Positions 12,129 to 13,587 of a stretch of 13,587 bases of DNA are shown piece after piece (the first letter of the stretch is position 1; each line of letters opens with the position of its first letter). Below the pieces are notes generated by a model that worked only from the letters and a program-made list of their open reading frames with translations, searched no databases and was not told the DNA's origin. The stretch comes from CANJSG01 sp038203875 (GTDB taxonomy: Bacteria; Verrucomicrobiota; Verrucomicrobiia; Limisphaerales; CANJSG01): assembly GCA_038203875.1 (NCBI GenBank), contig JBBRDN010000117.1:1-13587 (forward strand). Reading direction: 5' to 3'. Made by a program: the position numbers and the translations under genes.

Positions 12129-13587
12129 GACTCCAGTCCTTGGAAGCCCTTCAGCTGCCGGAAGTCGATCCGTTGAAGGGCGTCATGCGGACAGGCCTGC
12201 ACGCAGGCGGGTCCGGTGGCCTGCTCGGCGCAGAGGTCGCACTTGGTCGCCTTGAGGATGGGTTGGCCGTCGGCCGAATCGCGGTGGACGCCGGCGGAAC
12301 CGTCGCGGATGGCGACCATGACGATGTTGTCATAGGGGCATGAGTTCGCGCACGTGCTACAGCCGACGCAGGTGCTGTCGTTGATGACCACGGTGCCGTC
12401 TTGTGGCGAGCGATGGATCGCGCCGGTGGGGCAGCCAATCAGGCACACCGGATCGACGCAGTGCATGCAGGCGTGCGTGACCTGCCAATGGTCGAAGACT
12501 TTTCCCTGACGGGTGAACCGCGGATTGCCGTCGTGGGTCGCGGCGCAGGCGCGGACGCAGTCGTCGCAGCGGGTGCAACGGTCGAGGTCGATGAGCATGG
12601 CGCGCGGGCCGTTCATCAGGCGCTCGGCCACGATCCATTCCATGAAGCCGTCCTCGGCCAAAGGACGCGCGGTCTGCGCCGCGAAACGATTCTCCGGCAT
12701 CGCCATGCCCGGGAACACGTGCTTCTCCAACAGGGCCGTGGGAACGCGGAGGACGTCGACATAGCCGACGGCCTTGAGCGACGTCCCCAACGGCCGGGGC
12801 GCGCCGGATTTCCACGCCTCATGGAGTTCCTCCAATCCGTGGTGCTCGCCGACGCCGAGGTAGGTGAGCGTGCGTTCAGCCGAGCCGAGAGTGGAGACGA
12901 CACGCGCGAAACCGGCACGGACCAGGAGCAGTCCGTCCGTGTGGTCGCCTTGCCGGGCGATGACCGGTTCGTCGGCCGGGGTCTGCTGCCGCTGGAGCTG
13001 CTTGTAGGTGACGTGCCAGTCGAACGATCCGTAGGTCTCGAACAGCGTGCCGGCGGCGATGATGGCGAGGGTTGCTTCGTCGAGTTTCGCGAACAACGGC
13101 GAGGCCAGCAGATGGGATTGCAGGGCGTTGGCGCGGTAGCGTTCGTCGATCCGCTTCCGCCATCCCTCGTCGTGCCGGCGGATCTCCCGCAATCCCTGCC
13201 AGCGGATTTCGAGGAGCTCGATGAGCGTTGCTGCGAACATCGAGGTCGTCCTTGGAACGCGCCCCAGGGCGGCGAGTTCACCGAAGATCGCGCCTTCTTC
13301 GAGGACGGCCGTGCGGTGTTTGTCGAGGGCCACCGGAATGTCCTGCACGAACAAACGCGGCTCGAATCCGGTGTCGCCGGACGCCTTGGGCACCGGTCCG
13401 CGACGATTGGATCTGAGTTCCGGGATGCGGCGGTTCTGCCACAGCTGCGAAATGGTCTGCCACCAGCCCTTCTGACTCGTCTTGTGGCGGCCGAGGAGTT
13501 CGGACGGCAGTCCCGGCGCGAGGACCACCCTGGCTTTGCCGGCCAGGATGACGAAGGCGGAGTTGCCGTAGTCGCCTTCGCGCACGA
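12125..13587 (-). CDS. Tandem cyclic-nucleotide-binding domains fused to a four-cluster [4Fe-4S] ferredoxin domain (5' partial)
   Basis: The gene runs off the right end. The first visible codon, GTG at 13585-13583, falls inside a cyclic-nucleotide-binding fold and is not a start. Counting from it, 486 residues are seen. The first binding domain reaches about 135 and has the phosphate-binding cassette IFGELAALGRVPRTTS (100-115). It is interrupted by an insert of about 65 residues (23-88). A second domain lies at about 155-290, with a degenerate cassette (YLGVGEHHGLEEL). The C-terminal DMSO-reductase-B/NrfC-like ferredoxin has 16 cysteines in four groups: 337/340/343/347, 373/376/381/385, 406/409/412/416 and 449/452/461/465. 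No signal peptide or membrane helix is visible, so it is probably cytoplasmic. It is coupled by ATGA to the cytochrome b gene. Its presumed job is to feed electrons to that protein, possibly gated by cAMP or cGMP. The missing N-terminus could hold another domain. Confidence 0.9.
   Translation of the reverse strand, partial: VREGDYGNSAFVILAGKARVVLAPGLPSELLGRHKTSQKGWWQTISQLWQNRRIPELRSNRRGPVPKASGDTGFEPRLFVQDIPVALDKHRTAVLEEGAIFGELAALGRVPRTTSMFAATLIELLEIRWQGLREIRRHDEGWRKRIDERYRANALQSHLLASPLFAKLDEATLAIIAAGTLFETYGSFDWHVTYKQLQRQQTPADEPVIARQGDHTDGLLLVRAGFARVVSTLGSAERTLTYLGVGEHHGLEELHEAWKSGAPRPLGTSLKAVGYVDVLRVPTALLEKHVFPGMAMPENRFAAQTARPLAEDGFMEWIVAERLMNGPRAMLIDLDRCTRCDDCVRACAATHDGNPRFTRQGKVFDHWQVTHACMHCVDPVCLIGCPTGAIHRSPQDGTVVINDSTCVGCSTCANSCPYDNIVMVAIRDGSAGVHRDSADGQPILKATKCDLCAEQATGPACVQACPHDALQRIDFRQLKGFQGLES
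12131..12141 (-). promoter_or_regulatory. Ribosome-binding site for the cytochrome b gene inside the Fe-S gene
   Basis: On the minus strand AAGGA (12141-12137) lies eight bases before the ATG at 12128, with a GGAG (12134-12131) in between. This supports that start and re-initiation at the ATGA overlap. Confidence 0.55.

Noticed and set aside
13583..13585. GTG as the true start of the Fe-S protein
   Set aside because: It falls inside a conserved nucleotide-binding fold (REGDYGNSAFVILAG), so the gene must continue past the window edge.

Overview
The window is a GC-rich bacterial segment with tightly packed genes. Cytochrome-rich respiration, a nuclease-type MutL, weak or absent Shine-Dalgarno sites at several starts, and dispersed period-7 repeats (GGATTCC-like and GAACATC-like) suggest a member of the Verrucomicrobiota or a related PVC lineage. 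This assignment rests on gene style and repeats, not on a marker gene, and is only moderately secure.

Left part (1-4514). The window opens with the last 33 codons of a class III adenylate/guanylate cyclase. It is followed on the same strand by an RlmI-type 23S rRNA methyltransferase. The methyltransferase converges on, and overlaps by 53 bp, a minus-strand pair: a soluble histidine kinase with an N-terminal cyclic-nucleotide-binding domain, and 12 bp downstream of it, mutL. The MutL linker carries three clusters of heptanucleotide repeats. Its N-terminal half contains a hairpin-bearing insert.

Middle part (4732-9441, plus strand). A Sec-exported pentaheme cytochrome of the c554 type is translationally coupled (ATGA) to an outer-membrane beta-barrel protein. 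A membrane-anchored FAD/NAD(P) reductase with a C-terminal plant-type [2Fe-2S] domain follows.

Right part (9694-13587, minus strand). Three genes are joined by ATGA overlaps. In transcription order they are a 5'-truncated cytoplasmic protein with two cyclic-nucleotide-binding domains fused to a four-cluster [4Fe-4S] domain, a five-helix membrane protein with two H-x13-H helices (diheme cytochrome b), and a membrane-anchored decaheme cytochrome c. The 252 bp between the two convergent modules holds REP-like hairpins and period-7 repeats.

Taken together, the right module reads as a cytoplasm-to-periplasm electron relay (Fe-S protein, diheme b, decaheme c). The middle module supplies a periplasmic multiheme cytochrome, an outer-membrane barrel and an NAD(P)H-linked reductase. 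A trans-envelope electron route is a reasonable hypothesis, and its most unusual aspect is the fusion of cyclic-nucleotide sensing to the Fe-S electron carrier. A cyclase fragment and a second cyclic-nucleotide-binding signalling protein lie in the same 13.6 kb. No tRNA, rRNA, CRISPR array, transposase or integrase was seen.
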